Below are positions 1 to 40,056 of a stretch of 64,000 nt of DNA, piece after piece. Every line of letters begins with the position of its first letter. Positions within the stretch are counted from its first letter, which is position 1. The DNA comes from Hormiphora californensis (taxonomy: Eukaryota > Ctenophora > Tentaculata > Cydippida > Pleurobrachiidae): positions 6,707,059 to 6,771,058 of the forward strand of contig CM035360.1 of NCBI GenBank assembly GCA_020137815.1, in the 5' to 3' direction. Below the pieces are notes generated by a model. That model searched no databases. It was not told the origin of the DNA and worked only from the letters and a program-made list of their open reading frames with translations. The position numbers and the translations under genes were made by a program.

Positions 1-405
1 TCGCGTGGCCCGAACACGACTGAAGCGAGCTAAAATAGTTGGAAATTCCGAAGTTTTCGTGTGTCTATCGATTTTCGCGCCGCGCACAAGCCGTTTTTCA
101 AAATGCGTCGCACAATGAAAAATGATCGCGGCAGACGTTTAAAATTGACAAATGCCGCGCATAAAACCGGATCTTGCCATCATTAGAAAAAAGAGCAAAG
201 ATTTTGCAAACATTTTTGAGAGCTGAGAAAAAAAATCTAAAAATTCATCTTTGCTGCTTGCTTCACACGGAATTGTAAATCTAAGAACCCAAATTCACCC
301 CAAACACTGATATTTACCACCGGACATGTCCCTTAACCGGGTTCGGTGTCGATTATCTTTCAACACGAACAAAGACACCGCTAACTCGGCGGGGGAGGGG
401 CCTAG

Positions 406-679
406 TTCCAGCAATACCGTGTCAGCTGTGTCCGCCGCCTATCACGGCTAAAGGATCAGGTACGACGTGGCAGAAATAACATGACTGTTTTTAGTGAGGT
501 TCAATTTGAAGTGTGTATAAAAGTGTAATTTGACCCCTTGGCCCTTTCAGAAAACGGTAACATCGATTGAGGCACATAAGCGTCGACTTGATTACATGAG
601 GGGCCTCGCGACCGAGTTAGATAAGACACGATGGATGTACCCGCCTCTCCCTAAAGAGCTGTGCCGCAGTAACCAATGA
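406..679 (+). CDS. last two exons of an unrecognised gene (partial)
   Basis: Two candidate exons, 406-459 and 551-679, are joined in phase 0 by a GT-AG intron (donor CAG|GTACGA, acceptor TTTCAG). The second exon reads 42 codons rich in K and R (KTVTSIEAHKRRLDYMRGL...) and stops with TGA at 677-679. The first exon is preceded by a CTAAC branch-point-like motif and a weak acceptor near 405 or 411, and it has no in-frame ATG, so the start lies elsewhere or beyond the left edge. An ATG at 326 opens a different frame that stops at 450. I do not recognise the protein; the fragment looks helical and charged. Bases 1-400 show no other gene. Confidence 0.35.
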
Positions 680-940
680 GAGCGAGACACGAAAGGAGAT
701 GATATAATTGAATTACTCGCTTAGATTCCGGTGAACAATAACTTTTCTTCAGACGATCTTTCGGAGCCCCCGATTATGTTTTGTTAGTCCAGTATGATTA
801 TATTCCCGTTATTTTTATAAGCGCTCCTGCTACCCTGTTTTCAGTTATCATAACATTATGATTATATTAAATATTTCATTCGTTTCTTTCGATTCTTCTT
901 GGAGTCCCCCCCCCCCCTAATCTAAGACTCCATCATAGCA

Positions 941-1903
941 ATGTTGAAGCTTCTAGTAGCTCTTTCTGTGGTCCTCTTTGTGTACGCATCGGAGGACACC
1001 ACCGTTGAGTTCGATGTGTCCAAGGACGACACTGTAGAGGAGGAGGTCCCTGCCGAGGAAGAGAAGGCTGAGGTTAAAGTGCCTAAACTCAAGGACGAGG
1101 ACAAGCTTGATCCCCCTCCCACTTTGTCTCAGTTGAAAGCATCACAGGTTGTTCTCCCCGAGCTGAATGGACTCCAGTCCCCCGATGTGAGCCAATGCAT
1201 GGAGGAGAGTCAGTACAAGAACACTGATGCCATTGAAAATGATAGTGAGTAGACTGTAATTTTAGGAGGCATTTAGGATACATAGCAACACACTATTCAT
1301 GTTCCCTAGCTCGGTCTGAAAATACAGCCACCAACCCTCATTCCAAAACATCCACTAACTCTCTCTCTGTTTCAAAATACACAACATCCACTAACTCTCT
1401 CCGTTTCAAAATACACAATATCCACTAACTCTCTCCGTTTCAAAATACACAACACCCACTAACTCTCTCTCCGTTTCCTAGGTGATATGCTGTGTGCATT
1501 CATTGCCTTCCAAGCCAACAAAGACATGAGTGAGCCCGGAAACAAAGTCTACGCCAGTAGGGAGGAGGCTACCATGCGATATGGAATCTTCAAATCATGT
1601 GTCACCAACGTACAGGAGATCAACGCTGATAAATCGAGATCTTGGCGTGCCGGTGAGTTATTGGGCCCATGGTAGCGAGATAATCATTTCCACAACTTCC
1701 TAGTTTCTTCTCTAACTTCCCCCTCCTTCCCATCCCTCCTCTCTCTCCTAGGTGTAAATCTGTTCTGTGACATGACCGATAGTGAGAGGTACCCTTATTT
1801 CCATGGACTGAGGAACCCCGACGAGGAAAATGAGCTGGGAGCTGAGGAGGGTGATGATAAAGTTAGGAGGGGAGGTATGCTTCTCGGAGCTGCCCGACCC
1901 TAG
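941..1903 (+). CDS. secreted stand-alone cathepsin-propeptide (I29) inhibitor-like protein
   Basis: Three exons, 941-1244, 1482-1652 and 1752-1903, give 208 residues with consistent phases (1, 1). The first ATG opens a hydrophobic signal peptide (MLKLLVALSVVLFVYAS). An acidic, E/K-rich linker follows to about residue 100. Residues about 105-175 match the I29 cathepsin propeptide inhibitor fold: an ERFNIN-like pattern (YGIFKSCVTNVQEIN) and then GVNLFCDMTDSE, equivalent to the conserved G-x-N-x-F-x-D-M-T motif. No papain-type catalytic domain follows; the stop comes about 45 residues later after an acidic tail with a dibasic RRGG site. By family analogy (CTLA-2, crammer, BCPI) it may inhibit cysteine cathepsins outside the cell or in the endolysosome. 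That role is inferred. Confidence 0.82.
1330..1481 (+). repeat. tandem branch-point/polypyrimidine repeats in I29 gene intron 1
   Basis: Four imperfect copies of a roughly 36-bp unit (CTAACTCTCTCCGTTTC followed by AAAATACACAACATCCA) run up to the real acceptor. The last copy ends in CTAG at 1478-1481 and is followed by exon 2. The earlier copies have AAAAT in place of the AG. Confidence 0.8.
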
Positions 1904-2223
1904 AGATACAAGGAGGAAAGTGTGAGAGAGAGAGAAATGTACTAATGGGAGTTAAATCAAGATACTAATAACATATATATTTTTGTAAAGTTATAAACAC
2001 AGTTTTTTGGCTGTTTTAAAATGTGAACAAGAGTTTTAAACATTTTCTAGCGTTATAATTATTTCATTCAATAGTAACACATATATAATCACCGTTAATT
2101 ATATTGCTGATTTGTCAAAAACTTTCTGCGTTTTACTTTTTCCAATATAATACACATGACGTGATATTAAAATAAGATATTATCAATGAAGAATGGGAGT
2201 CTACTAAAAGTTCATATTCAGAT

Positions 2224-5200
2224 ATGGAAACTTCAGAGTCAGAGTATGACGGTAGCAGACAGAGACTAGTATCTGATAATAGTAGAGGAAGTTTTTGCTC
2301 TGCACTGTCCCGATCACAGGTTGGTACTTTATTTATATCAGACTCTTAACAATCTGACAATTTAACATTTCAACATTCATCTATCTGGGAATATTTAACT
2401 TTACTATGGGACCCATAGTATGGGTGTATGTGTGTGCGGTGGAAACATTTGTTGTATGGCAAGGGCACATTTTGTGTTGCTAAATGTTGTTTCAATACCG
2501 CGTGTAAACGTTTTAATAGTGTTAGCCAAGCTGTGTGTGGTTCGACAACAACACATCACACACACACACACACCTTTGCAACAAGCAACCAAGCAACTCT
2601 CCTTGTATTTCTCACTTTTTCTGCCTTCTCTCTACACATATCACTCCGAGAAAACCTACCTAAAATATATAATTCTCAGCACTTCTACCTTCCATTCTCT
2701 CTGATCACCTTGGCTGTGTAGCAGCCTGTGTGAGGGGATCGCCCTACGCACGCACGAACAGGGGGGCGCGACGTGCCCAAGCCCCAACTGATCACCTCTC
2801 CAATCCCAGATAATACCTCAAGAGGTGTTCCAGACAACCAGATTAAGATGGTACATCCTCTTTACATTCTGCTATATGGGGCTAATACAGGGATTCATTG
2901 GAAACTGCTGGGGACCTATAGCTGCTGTAATGCACGATGAGTTCAAATGGAGTTATAAGGTACGAGATAACCATGAGTAATACCATGGCCAAAAAAAACG
3001 TATGGTACGTCGAGCCTCATATCTCCCAAATCTTAACTTCGATCACTCTGATATTTTGACACAATGTTTGTATGGGTACTCATTCGAGGAATCCGGAGTT
3101 TCAATTCTTAAATCTTCAAAATTCATTAATGAACTCAATTTTTCATTTTTCGGGTTTTTCGAGGTTTTCTCTTGTTTATATTCAATTTTATTCTTAAAAA
3201 TGACCGCCATGCATTAGAGTGAACAATAATAAATGGCAATCTGCATTTTTGTTAAAATTGAATCAAGTTTAGTGGGTGAAATAAACAATATAAAACTGTT
3301 CATTTTTACCGAAAATCGTTTTTGACCCGTTTTGACGAGAAATCGGTAATTTCAGGCGCTATAAATTGGTACAGCCATTGCACTAGATCAATGTTGATGT
3401 TAGCCGGAATTTTAGCTCTCTATCTCAAAGTTCATTTTTCCGACTGGAATGAATCCTGAATGAACTTGAAAACAGGAATGCTTTTTCATACCGGAATTTC
3501 ACAGTCGCATTCGGGTATCGATTTTCTTTCAAACGCGATTAATTTTAGCCCAATTGGACCATCACAAGAGACACAGTGGCCAGTTTTCTAACCCTAGGTC
3601 TGGTCATGTAACCCCTATTGAGACGCTAGTGTCATTACAAAGTGCCAATAAGCAGTTGTAACGGTCGAGTATCACGTATCACATGTTGTCGTACCGCACC
3701 CCGCGACAAAGTGGTTAAGGAGAGTTAGAACATAAGATGTTCCAATTCTAGAGCTGAGTGCTAAAAACAGATTTGCGTGTAAATAATTTAATGGCTATTG
3801 ATCTCCTAAAAGCATTTACCAAATAATCCTCTCTCTCTTCCCTCCACGTCTATCTCCACTGCTAACTCCCCATTCTCCAGACAAGTTCTCTACTTGCTAC
3901 CTGGACGGCTGTATTCTTCCTGCCTGGCGCCCTGGCCTTCCCTCCCCTAATGGCCCTAACTAACATGAGAGGGGTCATGTTAGGCAATGCAACCCTAATG
4001 GCCATCACTGGAGTACTCAAGGTGCGATTTGGAGAGTGTGTTGTGATTTCTGGCCTCTAAAAAGATGCTAATTTTGAAATGTGGTACTTCTGTTCTGTAA
4101 AAAGATTCCAATTTTGGACACTATTATCACTATTCTAACAGCTCTTCTTCTCTCTCCAGATATTATCAGTGACAGTGTTTCCCATCTCTCAACTGGTTTA
4201 CCTGGCACATATAACCCAGATCCTGAATGGGCTGGCTGGTGCAGTACCTTTCTCGGGCCTAATGTACATCACAGTCAATTGGTTCCCTCCCTCTGAACAA
4301 ATCCTAGCAAGTGGCGCTGTCCTATCTTGTTTAAACCTAGGTAGGTACAATAAAATAGGAGCTGTGCTGTGTTGTCTCATGAGATTGCGCTCAATCTAGG
4401 TAGGCCCGGTGTAGAGATTTGAGAGAATTGTATTTTGAACAAACACCTCTGTCCACCAGTTTCTGTCGCCTGTCATGGTGCACAATTGTGCAATTTCCGT
4501 GTGTCTACCCGGTACCGTGTAACTACCATGTTTATGTTTGACATGGTCAGACAGTCGACGGTGACAGTTGAAATGAGATGAAAAGTCAATATTAGCTTCG
4601 GGACAAATTTAGCACCATAGGTCATATTAGAGAAGAACGGTGTTCTTTTCTCCCCTCTCTCTCTTTTCGTTTAGAATCCTCGAGTAGAAGGTGGGCAGGT
4701 TATATTTTTCTCACCTTCTTTCAAATCAGAGCTCGGTCATTTCTTTCTCTAACACGTTTTCAGTGGCCAGCTGTTTCAACAAATCTAATTTACATCTTTC
4801 TGCCCCCTCTCTCTCTATGTCTTATTGACACAGCATGAAATAACGTCTGTTTAGATTTAAAGGTACCATTTTGAGTAGAGCGGTTTTAGGAATATGTATT
4901 ATAAATGAGCCAGTGATCAGTGATCACAATATTTATTGAATCTAAAGGAACATACCTATATTGAAAATGAAAGTATTGAGAGAGCCTAAATATAATCCTC
5001 TCCCATATGACAGGAATAGCAGTTCCCTTTCTGCTGGGAACGTCCCTGATTCCCGATACTAATAGCAGTTCTACCAACATGCTGTCATTATTCGGACAGA
5101 CCGAAATGGACCATGACACGACATTCTATCAGCACCGACTTAGGTAATTATGGAGATCACCTAGATATTTTGATATTGTGTGGTCATTCTGTGATGGTTC

Positions 5201-7540
5201 GGTGGATCAAATATGTTGGTGCGGGATTAAATAAATAATTTTCAGATGTTTACTTTGCACGTATCATGGTGTGGATTTGTTGAAATATCTCAGATTCACA
5301 AACAGTTTGAATTACAAACAGAATGAGTGTCGTGTATCACCCCCTCCTTATCAGACTGAGCTCTGCATCTGTACGCCATTTCAGTGCCAAGTTCTACAAC
5401 CTTTACATGATATTCACGATTCAATCACGTGAATTCACGTGAATTCATGAATTATTCACGATTCAAAACTCACCGCATCAGACTTCAACCTGCATATTCC
5501 AATCGTATAAAGACACGTCATCAAATTCAACGTTTCATATTGTATGAAACGTTGAATTTGATCATATATCCGGTTGCTACGTCCAAATCCAATCATAATG
5601 ATATTATATATTATGGTAATAACATTATGATAATATTACCCTCCCATCCCAGGTGGTACAACCTAGTTCAAGGTGTTAGTCTGATCATGGTTCTATGTTT
5701 CACCCTTATATACTTCCCCTCCAAACCCAAGTACGCTCCTGCCCCCTCCGCTGTTACTGTGCGACGAAACCTAAAAGAGGTACATCACTAGATCCAAACC
5801 AGCCTCGCTTTGTTCGACCCTCTCTATCCGCGATAATTTATGTTAAGGAGGGTTATTAGAACATAACAAATCCAAACAAAAGCCCCGAATATTTGAAACA
5901 GAGCATGCTTAAAGAGTTTGTGTTGCCCACAGGGAATCCAGATACTCCTGAGAAGAGGTCATTTCTGGTTGGTTGTAGCTGCATTCTCTCTCACCACGTA
6001 AGTAATGTCATCATGTTGCCCTCTCTCTCTTTCAAATGTTGTAAACAGGGTTAGAACATAACAAGTCATCATACTGATTGCTGGTAGTTATTAGTTCAGA
6101 TCACTCACATTCAGAGCGGTAATTGGTAGCTGCGGTTTTCCTAACTGCCCATTCTTCCCACACACACAAGATGTTATTTTCTCTCAGGGGTGTATTCAAT
6201 GGATATGGAATGGTGCTTGTTGCAGTGCTCCAAAAGAGTGAAATATCCGAGACTACAGCGGGGTATATCGGGTTTGCAGCCCTCCTCTCATCTGTAGTCG
6301 CTAATTTCCTTATCGGGGGACTGGGGGCGGTGTTTCCATCTCGCAAGGTTAGAGCGTGTGGTTATTTATAACGTCGCGTGACGGGGTAGTGAGGTAACTG
6401 TACTGGGAGAGGAGATGTAACACGCGATACCTCACTTGTGGAGGAGTGCGCGCGAGAGTGTTTGGGTTTGAGTGCGCGCGCAGTGAATCGTTCTTGGGGA
6501 TGTCGAGTTGTCGCTGTCAGTTGACAACTTGACTTGTGAAGACACTGACTGTACATCGCGCCTCACGTAGCCGCACCGGGCCTTCGGTGCCTTGTTTCGG
6601 CCTTGTTTATCTCGTGCTAATGTTCTATCCACTAAACTCAACCTCCCCCCACAGAAGTTACTGGTGGTTTCATTTATTGCCCTTGGAACGATCTGTCTGG
6701 CAGTGTTTGTGGGAGAGATAGAATTCTGGTTACCCCGTAGTATGCCCCTTGTGTGGGTGATGGTAGTTTCAGGGGTCATGTGTCTTACAGGTAATTATAG
6801 GGATCTGATAGTGTAAGTAACTGTTGGAATTGTCAATTGGGAACTTGAGAACGTGGCCAAGACAATCTTAAGTTTTGGGCCCCCGTCCCTATTTTTATTA
6901 CCTACCATCTTAGGCCCTTATCCTCTTCATTAACCCCCTAACCCCATCTACAGGTTGTGCCCCTCTGTTATTCGACCAAAGTGCTGAGGCATCACTTTCT
7001 GTCAGTGAGGAGTTATCCAGTACTGTAATGGTGATGGGGGTACAGGTCACTTCAATGGTCTTTACTGGTATCATTCAACTCAGTAAGCGAACTGAACTGA
7101 CAATTTCTAACTTCTAACTGTGTCTTGAAACTGTGTTGAAAAGTTTGAAATTAATTTGAGGCTGATGAAGATGTTGTTACATCGAAACTGTTCTGATTAA
7201 TAAACCACCGTAATTTCATCTTGTCCCTGTTGACCCAGCCGGAAGGAGATACCATCTCTACAAACTATTTCCTATCGTATTCTTGTTTTTTTTATCCAGA
7301 AATTGTTAACACCATCCTCTCTCCCTAGTACCAGATGACCAGAAGGACAAATTGAACTATGTGTTGGTGGCAAGTTTCGCCCTCGCCACCCTCTCAGCAG
7401 CCCTATATCGTCCCACACTGACCAGAGAACGAATTAACGCCCACTCAATATTGGTTGAAGATCTAGATTGGAGAAGCATACCTCAAATCGAGCATGCCGG
7501 AGTTTCTGTGGATTGGGACTTCAGGAGTTTTCAGAGGTAA
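2224..7540 (+). CDS. SLC49A4/DIRC2-like major facilitator transporter
   Basis: Eleven exons give 508 residues with matching phases throughout: 2224-2319, 2810-2959, 3881-4021, 4160-4340, 5014-5143, 5653-5779, 5933-5997, 6188-6347, 6655-6790, 6954-7082, 7329-7540. The start is the first in-frame ATG after a TAA. A Ser-rich cytosolic N-terminus of about 32 residues leads into RLRWYILFTFCYMGLIQGF and W-G-P, the first helix of the SLC49 (FLVCR/DIRC2) family. QILNGLAGA, NWF and the YFPSKPKY loop closely match SLC49A4. Length is close to the human protein (about 478). Family members are lysosomal or plasma-membrane carriers; SLC49A4 has been linked to lysosomal export. The substrate here is not deducible. 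It follows the I29 gene by only 320 bp. Confidence 0.88.
2716..2785. repeat. GC-rich dispersed repeat, copy 1
   Basis: The segment GTGAGGGGATCGCCCTACG...GCGCGACGTGCCCAAG recurs almost unchanged at 38214-38272. It lies 25-95 bp before exon 2 of the SLC49-like gene. The core holds two small self-complementary stretches (CGCCC/GGGCG and GGGC/GCCC). Its class is unknown. Confidence 0.6.
2960..3880 (+). other. intron 2 of the SLC49-like gene, no gene seen
   Basis: This 921-bp intron carries a TTT-rich stretch and no open frame with domain-like content. It ends with a CTAAC branch-point motif and a pyrimidine tract before CCAG. Confidence 0.6.
5520..5562. repeat. perfect 20-bp inverted repeat
   Basis: Arms 5520-5539 and 5543-5562 are exact reverse complements (ATCAAATTCAACGTTTCATA on the left) with a 3-bp loop. 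It lies in intron 5 of the SLC49-like gene about 90 bp before the acceptor, so it could form a hairpin in pre-mRNA or be a MITE remnant. Confidence 0.85.
7149..7206 (+). ncRNA. degenerate hammerhead-ribozyme-like motif
   Basis: CTGATGA (7163-7169) is followed by GATGT-TGTT-ACATC, which can pair as stem II, and then GAAAC and GTT. Flanking TTAAT and ATTAA could form a distal part of stem I, with an unpaired inner part. This order matches the hammerhead core CUGANGA - stem II - GAAA - NUH common in remnants of Penelope-like elements. Stem II has an extra A at its base and stem I is poor, so it is probably a decayed copy. It lies in intron 10 of the SLC49-like gene. Confidence 0.35.
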
Positions 7541-8153
7541 ATTAGAGGGGGAAGAAGACAATAATCAGGACAAACTGAGCTTCTTTGAACAACTTTAGAG
7601 TGAGAACAAAGTGATTAAATGAAATTACTGTTCCAAAATTGACTGAAACAAACGCAGCTGGTCTGGCGTTTTTGTGAACTTGTAGCCGTGTCTTCTGATA
7701 AAATTTTCGTCGAAATAATTTATGATTTGTAGCTAAAACTGTTTCTATTCTTCGGTGTCAGTGAGTGTCGGGAGTGTAAATTTGTAACCTTTTTACCTTG
7801 TATCGTGCTTTGTTACTAAATACTTAATACGCAGAATCAAATAAGTGAGTATCTAGTGATTTTGTTGATGTAAATGTTTATATTTTCTGGTGTTCGAATT
7901 TCTTGAAATTGAGTAGTTTTACTTGGCCATTATGTTGTAAGCGGCGAAACGCCATTCAATAAGCTGCCAAAATCGACTGCGCAGTGCGCGCCGCGCGATT
8001 TTAATTTCATAGGCAAAAAAAGTTACAAGATTTCAAAAAAATTTCCTGTCACTCACTTTTTGTTCCGTCGTTTCTGCGGTGTTTTAGCGCCCAGTTGGTG
8101 TCAAATTTCACCCTATCCTGCTTTCATCCTTCTCATTTACCCCTCTCATAGCC
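7541..8153. promoter_or_regulatory. intergenic region and probable SF1 promoter/5' UTR
   Basis: No gene is visible between the SLC49-like stop and the SF1 ATG. A GC-rich stretch at 7978-8001 (CTGCGCAGTGCGCGCCGCGC) is a plausible housekeeping promoter core, with an NRF1-like CTGCGCAGTGCGC. The start site is not defined. Confidence 0.3.
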
Positions 8154-22515
<14,362 letters not shown>

Positions 22516-23494
22516 CAAACACTTCAACATGAGAGAGAGAGAGAGTGCAGTTCTTGAGATCTTCAAATCCTTCAAATTAGTCCGATTAATGTACCTAAAA
22601 CCCAAATTGACACTTCAAACCTAAACCCCTCGACAACCCCCAGCCGTCCGCGGAATATTTCCCAATTTTCAACTGAATTACATCTAAAGTGTGGCGCCGT
22701 CAGCAGTGTTATCGCGCGGCGGCGCGCCACTTCTCAAATCTAGATTCGGCCGGTACCCTCTTGTTTTTCAGGCTACCTGGCTACCTTTTTAGCCTCTGTT
22801 TTTCTATTTTCTGAGTGTTTATGTTAACCTGTTTATGCTGAAAACCAACAGGTTACCCTCTGTAACAGCTGTTTTATCCAATATCTGGTGTTTTACTATA
22901 TCCCTTTCCCCCGCGGCCCGCACCCCAAAACTAACCCCCCACACCTCTAACCCCTCCCCTTATTATTATAGCTGCTACATGTTCATTACTGAGTAATATC
23001 TGTATCTGAAGGAGAGTGAGATGCAGTGGGAATGCATCTAAAACCACCCAGTGGAACCCTCTTCTCGGTAGGTTCAATATTCTATACATATAAATATAGA
23101 TCTCTTCGGACCTGGGACCTCCCAATAGTTGTAGATCCGGGGGAGGGGGGAGGGGTAATATCACAAGTGTAATATATATCTCCTCCCTCTTTTGTGTGAT
23201 TTAATATTCCCAAGAAGGGTATCTGTATTATTATTTCTAATTTCCCTTCCGTGTTTGATACCCCCTCGTTCTTCTGTGTTGGGTCCCTCCCAAGACACGT
23301 CACTGCGTATAAAACTGTGTAGTACACCCGACACCAAACTCCCCTCTGGTTTTTAACCTCTCCTCTAGTTTCACAGCCATTCTAACAGTATATGGGTCAT
23401 TTTATCCGTGATCCATTTCTAAAGAAAGATCAGACCCCCTCCTGTAGAAACTAAGATGTTCCATTTCTCCCCCATATAGAAACCTGTAGGCGAT
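22516..23494. promoter_or_regulatory. SF1 3' UTR and ZMYND8-like 5' region
   Basis: No coding exon is visible. A GC-rich block with CGCGCGGCGGCGCG at about 22710-22730 is a plausible promoter CpG cluster for the downstream gene. An acceptor CCATATAG at 23471-23479 shows that at least one 5' untranslated exon must lie in this interval. Confidence 0.35.
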
Positions 23495-36985
<13,491 letters not shown>

Positions 36986-37453
36986 TACACCCACCCCGTG
37001 AAATATACTAGGTAGGTTTACTAAAGGGGTTTACTAAAGGGGTAGTACTAGGCACGTAGTCCGGGAAAGGGGAGGAGTAACATGTTGTGTTCTATTAGGG
37101 TTGCCGGTTCTAATTCTTCCAAACTAACACCCTCTCTATTTTCAGGAATTTTAACTTCAGATTTATGTATGACACGGTCTCCTCGTTTTGTACACCTCCC
37201 TTCTACTCGGTTTCCTCCTGGCTCCCCTCCCCAAGGATCTATAATATAATCCTCCTTTATATATATAATGGGACAATACAGATATAAACACTGTTTAAAC
37301 ACGGCCCCCGATATGTTTTTACTCCGAGAGAAAGTATCATCTAATAAAGTGATTGTTTTACAAATCCCCGCATGTGTGAGAGAGTGTGTTTTCACCCCCT
37401 AAAATATTGTCAATACTCAATATATTATGATTGCCACACGAGAGTAGTATTGT

Positions 37454-37490
<37 letters not shown>

Positions 37491-38213
37491 CGTGCACTAG
37501 TGCTACTATTCATTATTATTCCTAAAGCGGACATAAAGAATATGATTATGAATCAAGAGAAAGAGAGGGAGAGAGAGAGAAAGGGTGGTAATTATCTTTT
37601 TTTACTTATATACTTTGGCGATGGGTTATGAATATGTTTAATATATTATTAATGTAAAAGTAAAACAAGAAGTAAAAATGCGGTGCAGTATTATGATATG
37701 ATGTATAGAGCGTGAGAGTGATTAATATATTGTGTGTATCACACTTGAGAAATTTACCGGAGGTATCAGTCATAATATATTCTTTATTCCCCTTTTCTCC
37801 CGCTCTCACTTCTCAGACTATCTAAGTCTCACTGTCTCTTGCTCCCTTTCTTTTCCATCTTTTTTTCCTCTATCTCTACCTCTCAATCCCACTATCTCTC
37901 TGACTCCTCTGCCTCTCTCTCCCATCATCCTCTCGATATCACACTCAACAAGATAGGTACTACCGGGTTTATCATTATTAAGGGAAGATGCTGATTGATG
38001 TGTTACGTGGCTGGTTCAGTGTGTGTACCCCCCTGCTCTATATACAACTTGATCTTGTTTCTATTACATGTAAACCACCGAGTTTCCATTTGTTATCCTC
38101 CCCGGGGGATGTCACTGGTCACGGTCAAAAGTAAAATATAACGTGACGTCCCCCCCCCCCCCCCACAAAGGTGTTATACACGGTGTTATATTGCCTGCGA
38201 AGCAGGCAAGCCC

Positions 38214-38272
38214 CGTATGTGAGGGGATCGCCCTACGGGCGCGCGAACATGGGGGGCGCGACGTGCCCAAGG
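38214..38272. repeat. GC-rich dispersed repeat, copy 2
   Basis: It matches 2724-2785 (GTGAGGGGATCGCCCTACG and GGCGCGACGTGCCCAAG). The left flank adds a GCCTGCGAAGCAGGC hairpin. Confidence 0.6.
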
Positions 38273-38290
38273 TGTTATAGCATTTAGACG

Positions 38291-38578
38291 TTTTTGGCCA
38301 TAACTCAGCCATTTCTTGGCCAAATTACTTTGTCTTGGGCTTGTTGGAAAGAGGGAATCGAGCTCTTTCCATACATCCTAAGTTTAAGCAAAATGGTTAA
38401 GAAATTGCGAAGCTATGGCGCGAAACGTCTTAAAAACGCGCATTTTGCGCCATGGCGCCGCGCATTTTGCGCAGATTTTAATTTTCACGGGCTCATTTGA
38501 AAGAGCTCAATATGCTCTTTCCAACGAGCCCAAGATGAAGCAATTTGGCCAAGAAATGGCTGAGTTATGGTCAAAACC
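38291..38578. repeat. imperfect palindrome (foldback remnant)
   Basis: Arms beginning TTTTTGGCCATAACTCAGCC and ending GGCTGAGTTATGGTCAAAA are reverse complements with scattered mismatches over about 110 bp. Between them lies a GCGCC-rich centre (ATTTTGCGCCATGGCGCC). Confidence 0.7.
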
Positions 38579-40056
38579 CGCTCTTGCACGCACGTTCATG
38601 TGCCAAAAAGTGGGTGACTTTACCGCTAACCGTTATAGCACGCCATGGCATTAAGAAGCGAGCCTCTAAAACAGGAAAATGGTTAATACTAGTATGGTCG
38701 TAAATTACCTTTCATCCCGGTCTGGAGCTGCCGACGCCGGACAGTCGGTTGGTATATCTGCCGACCCGATCTGAGCGCACGGTGCAGTGTTGGCCACATA
38801 CCTGAGTGAGATCGACGTCGCGCGCGACTGAGATCGATCTCACATATACTCTGTCAGGCCAATGCTCTGACCACAGTTCTCGCGCGCTCCGTTGAGAGAA
38901 ATGAGAATAGGGTCAGGCCAATGCTCTGACAGCATATACTGATACATTGCGGAGCGAGAATAGGTTACAATGGAGCCAAGGTGCAGTGACAGTGCCATTG
39001 TCCCGTGTAGTGCTCAGTTTTGACTTTGAGAATCAAAATTGGGTCTGTCAGAGCACTTGGCCTGATCCTTGGGCACGTCGCGCCCTCTTTTTCGCGCGCG
39101 ATTTTTCGCGAACCTCCAAGCCTGATCCTATTCTCATTTCTTTCAATTAAGCGGAGCGCCGAAGAACCGTGGTCAGATCATTTGCCTCACAGCTAGCTAT
39201 CACTATCAGCTGCAGTGCAGCTCGGACCACGGTTCTCGCGAATAGGGTCAGGCCAATGCATTGACAGACTCAAAGCCAGATCGGGACTGCGGCGCCGCCG
39301 ACCCCATCTTGGCAGTAGCACTCGTGCGCTCAGATTTGAGAATCAAATGGGGTATGGCACCGCCCGATAGGTCAGGCGAATGCTCTGGCCGCGGTTATCA
39401 TTTGAAATAATAATACATTTATGACCTCATGGCCATCTCAAATACTTAACAGTAACAGTAACACGACTGCACTCGACGCCATTGCGGCTCACAAAATGAA
39501 AGAAATGAGAATAGGGACAGGGCACTGCTCTGACAAGACAGAACATAGACCTGTTCGGTTTCTCGAGCGAAATACCAAACGAGTCTTCTTATTAAAGACT
39601 TCTCATCCATTTATTCCGTTTCCAATATGATTTCCAAGTTGAATTAATACTCAGATATCCAGGATGTAAAACATAAAACAAACAACATTTCACAGTTCAC
39701 ACTGCATTATTACACACACGAACGAGAGAGAAATGAAAAACTGATATAATGGAGTTGGATTGAAATATTTCAAATATTTTAGCTTCATATTTCACAGCTA
39801 CTGGCAGTTGCTACGGTCGATTGGCGATGACAAAAACGAGGTCTCCTCTCATGCACTTTCAAATTTGTAAAAAACAGAGGCTTAAAACTTGGCTAACTCT
39901 CCTTGTTCCAATCTAGTGCAATACAACAGAAATTTCACAATTATAAAGTGTCAATTCAGATCTCTCTGATGTAGCGTCCACACACAATTTGCCCACAGAC
40001 ACGGCTTGTACTAATTTGAGAAATATATGACGTCATAATATGACGTCATATCACGT

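Larger units (their letters stand above)
36986..40056. other. 3-kb intergenic region with repeats, no gene recognised
   Basis: It holds a (CT)n block (37457-37487), AT-rich sequence, the second copy of the GC-rich dispersed repeat (38214-38272), an imperfect palindrome (38291-38578) and a cluster of degenerate GTCAGGCCAATGCTCTGAC motifs (38848-39540, both orientations). An open frame at 37048-37395 on the minus strand has no domain content. Two TGACGTCA palindromes at about 40028-40050 sit just past the stop of the ankyrin gene. Confidence 0.55.

Noticed and set aside
2716-2785. tRNA gene in the GC-rich repeat
   Set aside because: No cloverleaf or complete A and B boxes could be drawn.
37048-37395. 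115-residue minus-strand open frame between genes
   Set aside because: No domain, signal peptide or splice support; composition looks random.
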